From contig CAZEHJ010000038.1 in NCBI GenBank assembly GCA_964512485.1, positions 1-33,054 on the forward strand: 33,054 nucleotides of DNA, given 5' to 3'. The stretch is from CAZEHJ01 sp964512485 (GTDB lineage: Bacteria; Bacteroidota; Rhodothermia; Rhodothermales; UBA10348). A program made the translations under genes and the position numbers. The notes below the pieces were generated by a model. It saw only the letters and a list, made by a program, of their open reading frames with translations. It was not told the origin of the DNA and made no database searches. Within the stretch, counting starts at the first letter, position 1, and each line of letters opens with the position of its first letter. Shown here one piece after another: positions 24,238 through 32,991 of this stretch.

Positions 24238-26667
24238 ATGTTTCGTAATTATCTGCGCGTTGCATTTCGCAACGTCTTCAAACACAAGGTCCATTCTTCC
24301 ATCAACGTTATTGGCCTGGCCATTGGCCTCGCGTCTTTCGTATTGATCTTTCTATACGTGCAGGATGAATTGTCCTATGACGCGTACCATGAAAAGGCGG
24401 ACCGAATCTACCGGGTAAATTCCGATGTCAAGGGGGCCGAGTATTCTGCCAGCATGGCATTTCCGGTAGGCCCGACTCTCCTGGTGGACTATCCAAACTT
24501 TGTCGAAAACCAGGTCCGATTTTTCAATTTCCAGGCTCCTACCCTGGCGATGACGTACCAGCCAGATGGCGGAGAACAGATTCGATTTAACGAGCCCAAC
24601 TTCTTTTTTGCCGATTCGATGCTCTTCGATGTGTTCGATTTTGAGCTACTCGTTGGAGATCCTGGGACAGCGCTGACGCAACCGAATTCGATCCTCTTGA
24701 CCGAACGAATGGTCGAGAAGTACTTCCGCGACGAAGATCCCATCGGAAAGACCCTCCAGTTGGACAACCAGGGGACTATCAACTTTACAGTCGTTGGGAT
24801 CCTGGCAAATGCCAAGACCAATTCACACTTCGAATATGACTTTCTGGCCTCAATAAACACGCTCAATGCGTTTACCGGAGGGCAGCCATTCCTGCAAAAC
24901 CAGTGGTATTGGAATCCGGTGTGGACCTACGTTTTAATGGCCGAAAGCGCCAATATGGACACGTTCAAGTCGTTTTTTCCGGATTTTGTCGAGAAATATT
25001 GGCCCCAGCAGGTGAAAGATCAGTCCGAAATGTACTTGCAGGCACTCACGGACATTCACCTGACCTCACGACTCGATTTCGAGATTCGTCCCAACAGCGA
25101 TATCGCCTATGTGTACATTTTCTCGGCGATAGCGTTGTTCATTCTGTTGATTGCCTGTATCAACTTCATGAACCTCACGACTGCCCGTTCCGGTCAACGA
25201 GCTCGGGAAGTAGGATTGCGTAAAGTGCTCGGAGCAGTGAGACCTCAGCTCGTGCGTCAATTCCTCAGTGAATCGATCCTTCTTGTTTTCCTGGCTCTCG
25301 TTGTAGCTCTTCCCATGATATACGCAGCGCTGCCTGTTCTCAATGGGTTCGCCGGCAAAAGTCTGTCGTTCAGTCCGACGACGAACCCACTCCTGTTCAT
25401 GGGCTTGGGCGGAATCGTGTTGCTGGTGGGAAGCATTTCAGGGCTTTACCCTGCGTTCTTCCTTTCATCTTTCCAGCCTGTACTGGTGCTTAAAAACATG
25501 CTGACGGTTGGCAAAACTGACGTGTCTGGGATACTGAGAAAGGGATTGGTCGTCACACAGTTCAGCATTTCAATTCTGCTCATCATCGGAACGTTTGTGG
25601 CCTATGATCAGCTTGAGTTCATGCAGACCAAGAACCTGGGATTTGATCAGGAAGAAGTCATTCTGATTCCTATCTCCGGAACGCCAGTTTCCCCCCAGTA
25701 CAATGCGTTCAAAAACCAAATTCTGCAGGATGACCGGGTTCTCTACGTAACAGCTCTGGAAGATATTCCAGGCAGCAAGTATCAAACAGACAGCTATCAG
25801 TTTGAAGGACAGTCAGATCCGACACAGTACCCTCGACTCCTGGTTCACGACGAAGTGGTGGAGACGCTCGGGTTGAACGTCGTAGCGGGTCGAGGATACT
25901 CAACTGAATTCGCCGCGGATTCTGCTCGGTCAATAATGATCAATGAGCAAATGCTGAATACGCTGGGCATAGCTTCTGCGGAAGAAGCGATTGGGCACCC
26001 TATTACTCTAAGGGGACAGCAGAAAGAGATAATTGGAGTGGTCGAAGATTTCCATTATGCGTCTCTGCACAACCCAATCGGTCCGTTCGTAGTCGAACGC
26101 TTTTACGCTCCCGGCATCTTCCGGGGATTCGGTCGATATGCAGCCGTTCGCGTGCTTCCGGCCAATATCGCCGGAACCCTGGCATTCTTGCAGGAAACGT
26201 GGAGCGCATTTGCCCCCGATCGTCCGTTTGAATACAAGTTTCTGGACACGGAACTCGAACAACTCTACACCGCCGAGCAAACCCTTGGACAGGTGGCAAC
26301 CGCGTTCTCATTCATGGCCATATTCGTCGCCTGCCTCGGTCTCTTTGGAATGGCCTCGTTCACGGCAGAACGACGGACCAAAGAAATCGGCGTTCGCAAA
26401 GTTATGGGAGCTTCGGTACTGGGCATCATCGGACTCCTGTCAAAGGAATCCGCGAAACTGGTCCTCGCAGCATTCGTGATCACAACACCCATCGCCTATT
26501 TCGCAATCGACCGATGGCTTCAGACGTTCACGTTCAGCACTGAGATCGGATTGATTTCATTCGCCATTGCCGGAGTCGCCGTCATGTTTGTCGCACTGAC
26601 AACCGTGGGGCTTCAGTCGCTCAAATCGGCGACCGCCAATCCTGTCAAAAGCATCCAGTACGAATAG
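24238..26667 (+). CDS. FtsX/MacB-like ABC transporter permease, no prefix domain
   Basis: An 809-residue inner-membrane protein that starts directly at the first helix (MFRNYLRVAFRNVFKHKVHS, helix about 19-41), so the cytoplasmic prefix found in the other three permeases is missing. The rest follows the same plan: MacB_PCD-like periplasmic domain (about 45-270), FtsX block with REVGLRKVLGAVRPQLVRQF (near 323), second periplasmic domain with EEAIGHPITLRGQQKEIIGV and VVEDFHYASLHNPIG, and a final FtsX block with KEIGVRKVMGASVLG (near 715). No PadR gene precedes it; 24061-24237 holds no gene and no clear dyad. A secreted propeller gene follows after 8 nt, suggesting a two-gene unit. No ATPase partner is present. 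Confidence 0.92.
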   Translation: MFRNYLRVAFRNVFKHKVHSSINVIGLAIGLASFVLIFLYVQDELSYDAYHEKADRIYRVNSDVKGAEYSASMAFPVGPTLLVDYPNFVENQVRFFNFQAPTLAMTYQPDGGEQIRFNEPNFFFADSMLFDVFDFELLVGDPGTALTQPNSILLTERMVEKYFRDEDPIGKTLQLDNQGTINFTVVGILANAKTNSHFEYDFLASINTLNAFTGGQPFLQNQWYWNPVWTYVLMAESANMDTFKSFFPDFVEKYWPQQVKDQSEMYLQALTDIHLTSRLDFEIRPNSDIAYVYIFSAIALFILLIACINFMNLTTARSGQRAREVGLRKVLGAVRPQLVRQFLSESILLVFLALVVALPMIYAALPVLNGFAGKSLSFSPTTNPLLFMGLGGIVLLVGSISGLYPAFFLSSFQPVLVLKNMLTVGKTDVSGILRKGLVVTQFSISILLIIGTFVAYDQLEFMQTKNLGFDQEEVILIPISGTPVSPQYNAFKNQILQDDRVLYVTALEDIPGSKYQTDSYQFEGQSDPTQYPRLLVHDEVVETLGLNVVAGRGYSTEFAADSARSIMINEQMLNTLGIASAEEAIGHPITLRGQQKEIIGVVEDFHYASLHNPIGPFVVERFYAPGIFRGFGRYAAVRVLPANIAGTLAFLQETWSAFAPDRPFEYKFLDTELEQLYTAEQTLGQVATAFSFMAIFVACLGLFGMASFTAERRTKEIGVRKVMGASVLGIIGLLSKESAKLVLAAFVITTPIAYFAIDRWLQTFTFSTEIGLISFAIAGVAVMFVALTTVGLQSLKSATANPVKSIQYE

Positions 26668-26675
26668 GTAAGCCC

Positions 26676-27545
26676 ATGTTGAGAGTTCGGAAGACTTTCG
26701 CGCTGCTGAGCCTGATATTTGTTTGTATGCCTGTCTGGTCGCAAAACTCGACCATATTCGGCCCTGGAAGCATCACTCAGGAGGGGAACAGCGTGTATCG
26801 TGGTTCCTTTTCGCCCGATGGAAACACATTCATGTTTTTCCGGAAAGTGGCTCCTTCCGGTGAGGATTATCGCATTTTCAGATCCGAAAAAAGCGACGGT
26901 TCATGGTCCGAACCTCAACAGCTGAGCCTGGCTGGGCTGGATGATTCAGAACTCTATCCTTCCTATTCTCCGGACGGAAAGTGGCTCGTTTTTTCATCGT
27001 ATAGAGAGCTCGACGGAGTCGATGAACGAAACGCCAACCTCTGGCGGGTCGCCGTGCGTGAGGATGGATTTGGAGTACCGGAGTACCTGGAAGGCCTTTC
27101 AACACCTCCCAACTACGATGCCGGTCCCTGGTATGATCGGGCCGGACGCATCCACTTCGTTTCGACATCAGCCGACTGGCGTACACGATATCCGAAAGTG
27201 TCGGATGATGCCCTTCAACAGACGTTCGAGGACACCATCCTTGAGCCATGGAAAGGGTGGCGCGAAGGAGAAGCATACATCTGGGCAGGTGATCCGAGTC
27301 CGGATGGAAGCCTCATGATTCTGGGTGTCTCCGAAATTGACGAGAATGGCCGACGACTCCCGAGTGACCTGTGGATTTCGAGAAATTCCGAACAGGGATG
27401 GAGTGCTCCCTCCAAACTGGGACCCGACGTTAATACAGATGCGGACCACGAGAACTTCGTTGTCTTCAGCCCCGACGGCTCATCGGTGTTTTTTGTACGT
27501 GGATTCCGTGAGTACCGGGAAGTGCGCGTTGCTGATCTACCATGA
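26676..27545 (+). CDS. Exported PD40/WD40-like beta-propeller protein
   Basis: A 289-residue exported protein with a signal peptide in RKTFALLSLIFVCMPVWSQ. Several PD40 (TolB-type) blades are visible: SFSPDGNTFMFFRKV, YPSYSPDGKWLVFSSYREL, DPSPDGSLMILGVSEI and VVFSPDGSSVFFVRGF. PD40 repeats form a closed propeller used for binding in the periplasm; the protein has about six blades and no catalytic domain. The start is ATG 26676, preceded by AGG at a suitable distance. It follows the FtsX-like permease by only 8 nt on the same strand, so it may be the periplasmic partner or sensor of that permease (inference). It ends 11 nt from the stop of the convergent membrane-protein gene. Confidence 0.88.
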   Translation: MLRVRKTFALLSLIFVCMPVWSQNSTIFGPGSITQEGNSVYRGSFSPDGNTFMFFRKVAPSGEDYRIFRSEKSDGSWSEPQQLSLAGLDDSELYPSYSPDGKWLVFSSYRELDGVDERNANLWRVAVREDGFGVPEYLEGLSTPPNYDAGPWYDRAGRIHFVSTSADWRTRYPKVSDDALQQTFEDTILEPWKGWREGEAYIWAGDPSPDGSLMILGVSEIDENGRRLPSDLWISRNSEQGWSAPSKLGPDVNTDADHENFVVFSPDGSSVFFVRGFREYREVRVADLP

Positions 27546-27556
27546 TCGAGTCGCGC

Positions 27557-28541
27557 CTACCGGCTTCTCTCGCCGGTGCGGCTGGCCTCAGACTCTGAGG
27601 AGAGGTTCTCTTCATCCAGATCTTTCAGAAGATCTGAAGTCGTTGTTTGAGGCCCTTCGAGCGCGACCGGGTCCGTCTCTTCGAGCGCGACCGGGTCCGT
27701 CTCTTCGAGCNNNNNNNNNNNNNNNNNNNNNNNNNNNNNNNNNNNNNNNNNNNNNNNNNNNNNNNNNNNNNNNNNNNNNNNNNNNNNNNNNNNNNNNNNN
27801 NNNNNNNNNNTCCGTCTCTTCGAGCCGGGAAGTGTCAGGACCGGTTTGGATTTTCGAGGCAATTACCTGGGCGTAGGCCTGAAGCCGTTTTCGGTGCTTC
27901 TTTCTCCAAAGACTGAAAATCGCTCGCGCCGTCGACATCGTGATCAAGCCTCCCATTATGGCGAGAGTGAATGCCAAGGGACCCGAGACGCCCAATGCAC
28001 TCACGAAGGCTCCAAACAGGACAAATCCGCCCACTCCGGACATCAAAAACGTAAAAAAGGCGAGTATCCCGAAGTGCTTCTCCAGGTCAATAGTGGTTTC
28101 CCCTCTATTCGGGCGCAGCGTGACCTGAAGACCATGAAGCGTCATGTCCATGTCTTTGATGATGCGGCTCCATTCGCGGATTCTGCCTATTTGAGTCGTT
28201 TTTCCGCTTCCGCCAGTGATCCTGCGCAGTTCCAGAACGATGTCCTCCCACTGCGCGTCGTTCAGTTCGCCCTCAACGACGTGGCTGTATTGTTCGCGGA
28301 ACGGACCACCGAAAAGGGTGAATTTATCCGACATGATGGCATTCAGATCCATCTCCTGGGCGGCAGCCTGAACGTGTTCGGATGATACGCCGAGGTCCCG
28401 CGCGATCTGTTCGACATCCTTCAGCGACAGACTGTGTTCCGTGCTCCCCTCCTCTGCTTCGTGCAATTCTGTTGCGCGCTGAATGAGCTTACCGATCTCC
28501 CGGTCATTGTACTGGCGATCGGAGTGTCCCGATGATGTCAT
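27557..28541 (-). CDS. Two-helix membrane protein with helical N-terminal domain and LEETDPVA repeat tail, interrupted by assembly gap
   Basis: I do not recognise a named family. Residues about 10-65 are helical (YNDREIGKLIQRATELHEAE, then LSLKDVEQIARDLGVSSEHV), a domain seen before membrane segments in several phyla. Residues about 150-215 hold two membrane helices (ILAFFTFLMSGVGGFVLFG, LAFTLAIMGGLITMSTA), followed by a basic cytoplasmic stretch (SLWRKKHRKRLQAYAQVIAS). After SRLEET the 100-N gap begins. Past the gap the natural reading resumes as LEETDPVA, LEETDPVA, LEGPQTTT and ends SRTGERSR at a TAG whose last base is 27557. Reading straight through the 100 placeholders shifts the frame and gives a false tail ending at 27612. 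True length is unknown because the repeat number is unknown. Confidence 0.75.
27559..27577. terminator. Short hairpin at the convergent gene ends
   Basis: ACCGGC (27559-27564) pairs with GCCGGT (27572-27577) over a 7-nt loop. It lies 14 bp past the stop of the propeller gene, inside the last codons of the convergent membrane-protein gene. There is no T-tract, so termination activity is uncertain. Confidence 0.3.
27662..27824 (-). repeat. In-frame 24-bp coding tandem repeat (octapeptide LEETDPVA) around the assembly gap
   Basis: Two full units lie at 27662-27685 and 27686-27709, identical to each other on the minus strand (CTCGAAGAGACGGACCCGGT then CGCG). A partial unit at 27811-27824 lies on the other side of the N run, and a degenerate one (CTCGAAGGG) begins at 27653-27661. 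Each unit encodes LEETDPVA, so any whole number of copies keeps the frame. Perfect identity between copies suggests recent expansion. Confidence 0.9.
27711..27810. other. Assembly gap (exactly 100 N) inside the octapeptide repeat
   Basis: One hundred N between two copies of the same 24-bp unit. A placeholder of this size is not a multiple of 3, so frames computed across it are wrong. Confidence 0.97.
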
Positions 28542-28597
28542 GGCTCTGATTGGATTGGCGTCAGCGTAGGTCTACGGTGTACGAAGATAATGGGTTC

Positions 28598-28628
28598 AAG
28601 AACTCCTGCGTTAAAGAACTCCTGCGTT
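28598..28628. repeat. Short direct repeat, 15 bp at 16-bp spacing
   Basis: AAGAACTCCTGCGTT occurs at 28598-28612 and again at 28614-28628, between the membrane-protein start and the carbonic anhydrase stop. It is probably a slippage duplication; no function is apparent. Confidence 0.7.
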
Positions 28629-28640
28629 CTCTGACGCTCC

Positions 28641-29252
28641 TCAATCCAGAATTGTCACGACGCCCGTCTCCATCGAATACACGGCTTTGACGACTTGAAA
28701 GCCGTCCTCGAGAGTCTTTCGTTGGAGAAGATCAGATCGTTCAACCAGAGAACGGGACGCTGCGCGAACGTTGGCCTTTACGCATTCGAATTTTACTGCA
28801 TCAGAAGACGTATCACCCTCTTTTTCGAGCACGGGAAGAATGGCCGTCGCCACAGGATCGGCAATTGAACGCATACTCGTCGATACAGGAGCGCTTGGGT
28901 TTTCGAGCGCATTGATCGTGGCCTCGACGGCGCCACACCGATTGTGACCCATTACCATCACCAGTCTTGTCCCAAGCTGTTCGACGGCAAATTCCACGCT
29001 CGCCACTTGAGTCGCCCCCGCAATATTTCCGCCAACGCGAATGACAAAAATGCTCCCGAGACCCTGATCGAATACCAATTCCGGAGGAACCCGAGAATCA
29101 GAGCATCCCAGAATGACGGCAAACGGGGACTGCTCCCTGGCGAGTTCATTCCTGTCTTTCTGATTGTCGAGAGCGCTTTTGGATTTTGCGCCTGAAAGGT
29201 ATCGGCGATTGCCTTCTTTCAGGCGCAGGAGTGCATCGTCCGCTGAAATCAT
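28641..29252 (-). CDS. Beta-class carbonic anhydrase
   Basis: A 203-residue zinc enzyme that interconverts CO2 and bicarbonate. The zinc ligands are intact: Cys50 in VILGCSDSRVPPELVFDQG, with the Asp52/Arg54 dyad, and His103 and Cys106 in MVMGHNRCGAVEA. RVGGNIAGATQVASVEFAVE is the conserved helix and loop linking them. Length and motif spacing fit the prokaryotic (clade B/C type) enzymes, which are cytoplasmic; no signal peptide is present. The start at 29252 (MISADDALLRL) is supported by GAGGGAAGA just upstream. It is followed on the same strand by the membrane-protein gene after 99 nt and preceded by the CBS protein gene 115 nt upstream, so independent promoters are likely. Confidence 0.97.
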   Translation of the reverse strand: MISADDALLRLKEGNRRYLSGAKSKSALDNQKDRNELAREQSPFAVILGCSDSRVPPELVFDQGLGSIFVIRVGGNIAGATQVASVEFAVEQLGTRLVMVMGHNRCGAVEATINALENPSAPVSTSMRSIADPVATAILPVLEKEGDTSSDAVKFECVKANVRAASRSLVERSDLLQRKTLEDGFQVVKAVYSMETGVVTILD

Positions 29253-29367
29253 TCTTCCCTCAATTTCTCGAATTGCTGTTCGCCGGGAGAGCGAAATAGC
29301 ACCCGGCGAAGAACGGCCACATTACCAGCTGGCGGATGAATAGACGACCGGTCCATGGTCGACCAAA

Positions 29368-29805
29368 TCAATAGCCGCCCGAAATATAGTCTCCGAGATG
29401 CTTAATCGTCATTTCCTGATCAGAAATAATCTGCTTGACGACATCCCCGATGGTAACGATACCGGCAACCCGTCCTTCCTCCAGAACTGGCAGGTGTCGG
29501 ATTCGCTTTTCGGTCATCACCTTCATGCATTCCTCGAAGCTCGCCGACGGACTCACATGGATAACATCCACTGTCATCAGATCTGCGACAGCTGTGCTCT
29601 TCGAAATCTTGCCTTTCAACACGAGCTTTCTGGCATAGTCCCGCTCCGAAAATATGCCCTCGAGCATGCCCTCCTTGTCCACGACCAATAGAGCTCCGAC
29701 GTCCTTATCGGACATCAGCTCCAGTGCCTCGAAAACACTTGAACGTGGCGTGATCGACCAGACGTCGTGCCCTTTTGCGTCTAATAGTTGTCGTACCGTT
29801 GCCAT
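29368..29805 (-). CDS. Two-CBS-domain protein
   Basis: A 145-residue cytoplasmic protein made only of a CBS pair (Bateman module). CBS1 covers about 10-68 (VWSITPRSSVFEALELMSDK, GALLVVDKEGMLEGIFSERD) and CBS2 about 77-135 (VIHVSPSASFEECMKVMTEK, HLPVLEEGRVAGIVTIGDVV). The FSERDYARKL and IGDVVKQII segments are the usual ends of each domain, with the S/T-x-x-D that contacts ribose in adenosine nucleotides. Such stand-alone pairs bind AMP, ATP, NADH or similar ligands and regulate partner proteins. This type is often annotated near redox or stress genes; here its neighbours are the carbonic anhydrase and the PadR-permease operon, so no partner is evident. The first residues (ATVRQLLDAKG) match close family members. 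Confidence 0.93.
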   Translation of the reverse strand: MATVRQLLDAKGHDVWSITPRSSVFEALELMSDKDVGALLVVDKEGMLEGIFSERDYARKLVLKGKISKSTAVADLMTVDVIHVSPSASFEECMKVMTEKRIRHLPVLEEGRVAGIVTIGDVVKQIISDQEMTIKHLGDYISGGY

Positions 29806-29967
29806 AACGATAACCCCTGAATCTGCTTATCCTCTCAGTTTCTCTTCCGTTTCTTCCGCATATTTCTGTGCTTCGTAACGTCTTGCAACGTAGGAATTTC
29901 AAGCAGAAAACGCGAATGAGCTCCTTGGAACGGCCCCCTTCAAGTGGAGACTCTCAAACCAACAGGG

Positions 29968-32610
29968 TTATTCCGACCGCATGATATCGGCGGGACGAGC
30001 CCGATTGATGCTCCGGACCTGAGTGGAAATGGTCAAAAGAGTCGTTCCGAGAATAACCAGATACGTGATAATGAATGGCAAGGCATTCAGAGGCATTCTG
30101 TACGCATAAATGTCATCCAGCAACGCATCAAGACCGATGAACGCGAGTGGTGAACTCAGAACAGCCGCAAGGGTCAGGATGATCAGCAATTTTCGATTCA
30201 CAAGTCGGGCTATACTTGATGACGATCCACCGAGCACCTTGCGGACACCAATTTCCTTGAGTCGATTGACCACGTTTTGCGAGGAAAGTGCGTAGATACT
30301 GAGGCAAGAAATCATGAGAGCAATCGTCGCTACGAATATAAAAATCGATGAGATTCCCATGCTTTCCTCGTAAAATGCCTGGAAGCCAGCATCCTGAAAA
30401 AAGAACCGAGCCTGTTTGTCTGGAAAAACCGCAGTCAATTGCTCGTCGATGAAACCTGAAGTTGCTACTCCTGCACCTTCCTGTAATCGCAGGGTCACGA
30501 ATCGATTGTCTGTCTCGGGAGTGAGCTTGAACAATACAGGCTGGATGATCGAGAAAAAGTCGTTGTAGTGGAAGTCTTTCATCACCCCGGCAACAGCATA
30601 GGATGTTGAATCCAGGTTGACGAATTGACCAACCGGATCTTCCCACCCGGCCTCGGCGACAAACGTTTCGTTAACCAGAATGCTCTCTGTGCCCGACCTT
30701 ACCGTCTCATCATCCAGCAAAGTGCCTGCCGACAATTCAATGCCAAGAACGCTGGCATATCCTTTCGACACTCCGAATTCAATCGCTTCAATTTCTTTCC
30801 CATCAATGATGAGATCTACATCCTGGTCATTGTAGCCAACCGCATCGCGAGAGAGACTTATGTCCAACACACCCGGTGCTTGAAGCGCCGAAGTGTGAAT
30901 GACGTTCAGTTCTGCAGGGTTGAATGCTTCAAAAAACAGAATGTGTTCGCCTTCGTACCCCCAATCACGATTGGTATGGTAGCGACCATTCAGCGTCAGC
31001 ACGATTCCTGACGCAAGCGTCATGAAAGCAAGCATAAACTGAAATGTGAGGAATCCATGTGTGAGTGGTCGACGCCTGCCCAGTCGTTCACGGCCCTGGA
31101 AGATGATAGTCGGCCTGAATCCTGAAACATAAAGTGCGGGATAAGCGCCAGAAGCGAGACCGGTCACGAAAACCAGCGCAATCAAAAACACCCAGATCTC
31201 CCAACTTTCCAGCAAGCCGATTTCAAAATTGACGTCTGCAATAGCATTGAATCCCGGAAGAATGAATTGCCACGCCATCCACAATCCAAGCACCAACGAA
31301 ATGGCACACAATTCGACGTTTTCCGCCAAAAACTGAAACACAAGCTGCTTCCTGCTTCCGCCAACCGCTTTTCTCACTCCGATTTCTTTCAGTCGTCTAC
31401 TGGCTGTGGCAATCGTGATATTCATGTAGTTGAAACATGAAAGAAGCAACAGCAGTCCTGAAATCAGGGAAAGAACAAATACCGGGGCCATCGAAATACT
31501 TCCGGAAATGGTACGGCTGACATTTTGCGAGTTGTGTGTCAGATTCTGAAGATTATCCAGCTCAAATCCGGTGACTTGCCAATCCTGATCCGGGGCATTG
31601 ACGCGATCGATATAGGCTTCATTCAACTGCGATTCAACCAGGGCCTCATCCGCTGCGTTTCTCAATTGCACGAAGGTGGCTGCAGTAAACGTAGCCCAGT
31701 TTTCAGAATCGATCTCGCCCGCCAGACGAAGAGCATCATAACCCATCAATATCGAAAACTGAATATCCGCTGCCGCGGGAAACTCCTTTGTAACACCCGT
31801 TACAGTCAGCTCTGCGGGGTCTCCATCACCTATCCTGACCCGAAGGACTTTTCCCAACGGGTCTTCCATTCCAAAAAAACGTTCTGCGTTGGAATAGCTT
31901 AGAATGACCTGATCAGGATTGGTCAACGCGCTGTATGTCCCCGCTTCGAGAGGAAACGTGAACATGTCCATGAACTCGGGATCCACGAAACGAAAGGATG
32001 CCCGGATATCAGCATCTCCGTACGAGACGTTTCCTGTGGACTGAGCCAGGCGGACCACTCGTTCCGCCGCGGGAATTGACTGAACAATCTCTTTTCCGAG
32101 AGGCATGGGTGTATTCCCCCACCACATCACACCATCCTCTTCCTGCGTAACCTGATGAACGAGAAAGATTTCATCGGAGTTTTCGTGGAACGCGTCCTGA
32201 TTCATCACGGTAGAGACAAACAGGTAGGTCACAAGCGCCACTGCAATGGAAACCGACAGGCCGAGGATGTTAATAGCGGAGCTGACCTTGTTCTTTTTCA
32301 GATTCCTGAACGCTACACGGAGATAATTCGCCATCATGGTCAGGAAAAAGCTGATTTCACGCATCACCTCCTTTCGATCCCGAGTCTTCATCCAGGCAAC
32401 TGATCGATAGTCGGTTTCCGTCTCATGGTAGGCACCCAGTTCTTCCACCGCTGTTCGAAACGCTTCTTCTTCCTCTGCCCCGCCGGATACCAGAAAGGAC
32501 ACCTGATCCCTCAGGTGCTGTTCCAGTTCATCGAGATCTCTGCCTTTGAAGGATCGGCTGTATTTGTATTGGTGGCGCCAGGTAGAAAGCGCAGTTTCCA
32601 GATTGAACAT
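29968..32610 (-). CDS. FtsX/MacB-like ABC transporter permease with helical N-terminal prefix (PadR operon 2)
   Basis: An 880-residue inner-membrane protein. The first 95 residues are a cytoplasmic helical prefix, different from that of the tandem pair: ALSTWRHQYKYSRSFKGRDL, then DELEQHLRDQVSFLVSGGAE and EEEAFRTAVEELGAYHETE, the pattern of permease-prefix domain 1 and of HAAS-like helical modules. The rest repeats the shared plan: helix about 108-130, periplasmic MacB_PCD-like domain, FtsX block with LKEIGVRKAVGGSRKQLVFQ (near 405), second periplasmic domain and final FtsX block with LKEIGVRKVLGGSSSS (near 782). No ATP-binding domain is fused or adjacent. Its ATG lies 32 nt after the PadR stop, so it is the second gene of a two-gene operon. 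Substrate unknown. Confidence 0.92.
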   Translation of the reverse strand: MFNLETALSTWRHQYKYSRSFKGRDLDELEQHLRDQVSFLVSGGAEEEEAFRTAVEELGAYHETETDYRSVAWMKTRDRKEVMREISFFLTMMANYLRVAFRNLKKNKVSSAINILGLSVSIAVALVTYLFVSTVMNQDAFHENSDEIFLVHQVTQEEDGVMWWGNTPMPLGKEIVQSIPAAERVVRLAQSTGNVSYGDADIRASFRFVDPEFMDMFTFPLEAGTYSALTNPDQVILSYSNAERFFGMEDPLGKVLRVRIGDGDPAELTVTGVTKEFPAAADIQFSILMGYDALRLAGEIDSENWATFTAATFVQLRNAADEALVESQLNEAYIDRVNAPDQDWQVTGFELDNLQNLTHNSQNVSRTISGSISMAPVFVLSLISGLLLLLSCFNYMNITIATASRRLKEIGVRKAVGGSRKQLVFQFLAENVELCAISLVLGLWMAWQFILPGFNAIADVNFEIGLLESWEIWVFLIALVFVTGLASGAYPALYVSGFRPTIIFQGRERLGRRRPLTHGFLTFQFMLAFMTLASGIVLTLNGRYHTNRDWGYEGEHILFFEAFNPAELNVIHTSALQAPGVLDISLSRDAVGYNDQDVDLIIDGKEIEAIEFGVSKGYASVLGIELSAGTLLDDETVRSGTESILVNETFVAEAGWEDPVGQFVNLDSTSYAVAGVMKDFHYNDFFSIIQPVLFKLTPETDNRFVTLRLQEGAGVATSGFIDEQLTAVFPDKQARFFFQDAGFQAFYEESMGISSIFIFVATIALMISCLSIYALSSQNVVNRLKEIGVRKVLGGSSSSIARLVNRKLLIILTLAAVLSSPLAFIGLDALLDDIYAYRMPLNALPFIITYLVILGTTLLTISTQVRSINRARPADIMRSE

Positions 32611-32642
32611 CGTGTTCGTCTACTATTGGTCAGTGGTGGTGG

Positions 32643-32981
32643 TTACCCGATTGCGACTTCCGGTCCCCAGAGATCTCTCCATATGGCGTTTACCATCTGC
32701 CATTCGCTCTGCACTTTCGCCAGAGCCTTCTCTCCTTCGGCTGTGATGCGATAATATTTTCGATCCGGTCCCGAATCTGAACTCTTCCAGTAGCTCTCTA
32801 CCCAGCCATCGTGCTCCATCTTATGAAGAAGTGGGTACAATTTGCTGTTGGACCAGGGAATCTGCCCCTCGTACAGTTGCCGCGCCCGGTAGACGAGCTG
32901 AAATCCGTATTTGGGACCATCCTTAAGCATCGAAAGGACCAGCGGCTTCATTGTGGCGCTGGCCAGTGACTTCGAGACCAT
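32643..32981 (-). CDS. PadR-family transcriptional regulator (permease operon 2)
   Basis: A 112-residue winged-helix protein. MKPLVLSMLKDGPKYGFQLV is the typical PadR opening (LVLxxL-x-G-P-x-YGFQL), IPWSNSKLYPLLHKMEHDGW holds the recognition helix, and SDSGPDRKYYRITAEGEKAL is the wing with the invariant RKYYRITxEG. The C-terminal helix (VQSEWQMVNAIWRDLWG) is the short dimerisation helix of subfamily 2. It differs clearly in sequence from the PadR at 16483-16854, so the two operons are controlled separately. It sits 32 nt before its permease gene on the same strand. Two TTATAGC motifs lie 11-39 bp upstream of its start. Confidence 0.95.
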   Translation of the reverse strand: MVSKSLASATMKPLVLSMLKDGPKYGFQLVYRARQLYEGQIPWSNSKLYPLLHKMEHDGWVESYWKSSDSGPDRKYYRITAEGEKALAKVQSEWQMVNAIWRDLWGPEVAIG

Positions 32982-32991
32982 GTGAAATACA

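Noticed and set aside
27612..27710. Arg/Gly-rich tail (ARRDGPGR repeats) on the membrane protein
   Set aside because: It appears only if the 100 N are read as real bases. The frame that continues LEETDPVA on both sides is the consistent one.
28598..28628. Attachment site or mobile element boundary at the 15-bp direct repeat
   Set aside because: The copies are adjacent (16-bp spacing) with no integrase or transposase nearby; slippage duplication is simpler.
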